Assembly: GCA_017514685.1 (NCBI GenBank) | Contig: JAFWJN010000017.1 | Coordinates: 45,489 to 109,488 of the forward strand | DNA from: Clostridia bacterium | GTDB taxonomy: Bacteria > Bacillota > Clostridia > Christensenellales > CAG-138 | DNA: 64,000 nucleotides | Direction of reading: 5' to 3' | In this document: piece by piece, positions 63,651 through 64,000 of the stretch | Numbering within the stretch: the first letter of the stretch is position 1 | Layout of the letters: each line of letters opens with the position of its first letter | Position numbers and translations under genes: made by a program | Notes under the pieces: model-generated | What the model was told of the DNA's origin: nothing | Database searches by the model: none | The model's input: the letters and a program-made list of their open reading frames with translations, nothing else

Positions 63651-64000
63651 ATGAAGCGGGAAAGAAAGAACCGAAAAGAGAATACGGTCGATATGGCCTT
63701 CAAAGGGATCCTGTATCCGGATGAGAAACAGCGTGAGCTGATCGAAAAGACATTCGGATGTTGCCGGTATGTCTATAACCGGTTTCTGAATGAACGGCTC
63801 CTTGCGTATCGGAAGGAAGGGAAGAATCTGTCCTATACGGAGCAGTGCAATCAGCTTCCGAAACTGAAAACTGAGCCGGAAACGGAATGGCTGAAGGAAG
63901 TGGATTCGACCGCGCTGCAGAACAGTGTCAGAGCGCTTCAGGACGGATATGACAGTTACTTCCGGAGCCTGAAGAAAGGACCTAAGAAAGGACGTCCGAA
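63651..64000 (+). CDS. tnpB: TnpB (IS200/IS605 OrfB) N-terminal part, cut by window edge
   Basis: ATG 63651 opens a frame to the window end. It has the OrfB helix-turn-helix region: MAFKGILYPDEKQRELIEKT, CCRYVYNRFLNERL, SYTEQCNQLPKLK and VDSTALQNSVRALQDGYDSY, ending in KKGPKKGRP. TnpB is the RNA-guided nuclease of these elements and an ancestor of Cas12. The RuvC catalytic part is outside the window, so activity cannot be judged. A second start at the internal ATG 63693 (MAFKG) is common in the family. No tnpA lies on the left. Confidence 0.9.
   Translation, partial: MKRERKNRKENTVDMAFKGILYPDEKQRELIEKTFGCCRYVYNRFLNERLLAYRKEGKNLSYTEQCNQLPKLKTEPETEWLKEVDSTALQNSVRALQDGYDSYFRSLKKGPKKGRP

Overview
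The window looks like a chromosomal segment of a Gram-positive, probably clostridial (Firmicutes/Bacillota) anaerobe. The evidence is the order yicC/yloC-remA-gmk-rpoZ-priA, a DUF4364 gene beside pcrA and ligA, a PyrR/UraA pair, LytR-CpsA-Psr and TagGH-type wall-polymer genes, and strong GGAGG ribosome sites with TTGACA/TATAAT-type promoters. Genus and species cannot be read from this sequence. No rRNA, tRNA or CRISPR array was seen.

Layout. (1) 1-9.8 kb, all minus strand: housekeeping genes in two units, yicC-remA-gmk-rpoZ(-priA) and DUF4364-pcrA-ligA-hflK-hflC. (2) 9.9-34 kb: a large surface-polysaccharide or wall-teichoic-acid-like locus. A strong promoter at 9923 drives an eight-gene plus-strand operon: GT2, FdtA-like ketoisomerase, FdtB-like aminotransferase, a GNAT-GT-CDP-glycerol-transferase fusion, an IspD/TarI-like cytidylyltransferase, an SDR, RmlA and RmlB. 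Together these can make a dTDP-3-acetamido-3,6-dideoxyhexose and a CDP-alditol-type donor. Next come an APC permease with a winged-helix/LicC-like cytidylyltransferase (minus), and then a two-gene plus operon whose first gene fuses a YidC/Oxa1-like domain to an alkaline-phosphatase-superfamily transferase. A tightly overlapping six-gene minus operon follows: initiating sugar transferase, epimerase, GT2, CDP-glycerol-type transferase, ABC-2 permease and ABC ATPase. The locus ends with a secreted phosphodiester glycosidase and an LCP ligase. A lipid-linked polymer is probably started by the phosphoglycosyl transferase, extended and decorated in the cytoplasm, exported by the ABC pair and attached to the wall by the LCP protein.

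(3) 34-43 kb: uraA-pyrR behind a well-formed attenuator, a DUF1667 remnant, then thioesterase, a secreted PIG-L-like/phosphodiester-glycosidase protein, MATE, YgjP-type peptidase, 4HBT thioesterase and DUF1858. (4) 43-53.6 kb: a divergent GH13 amylase/AI-2E pair that both look leaderless, a two-component system with an unknown membrane protein, and a MarR-controlled heterodimeric ABC exporter with a perfect operator over its promoter. (5) 53.7-63.3 kb: glnS, gltX, ychF, DUF3267, an acyltransferase, a DUF2156 protein, a nucleotidyltransferase and a GltS-type symporter. (6) The right edge cuts into a TnpB (IS200/IS605) gene.

The most unusual items are the multidomain fusions in the polysaccharide locus (22372-25161, 12503-15586, 20928-21818), the apparently leaderless promoters, the pyrR leader and several unexplained inverted repeats between genes.
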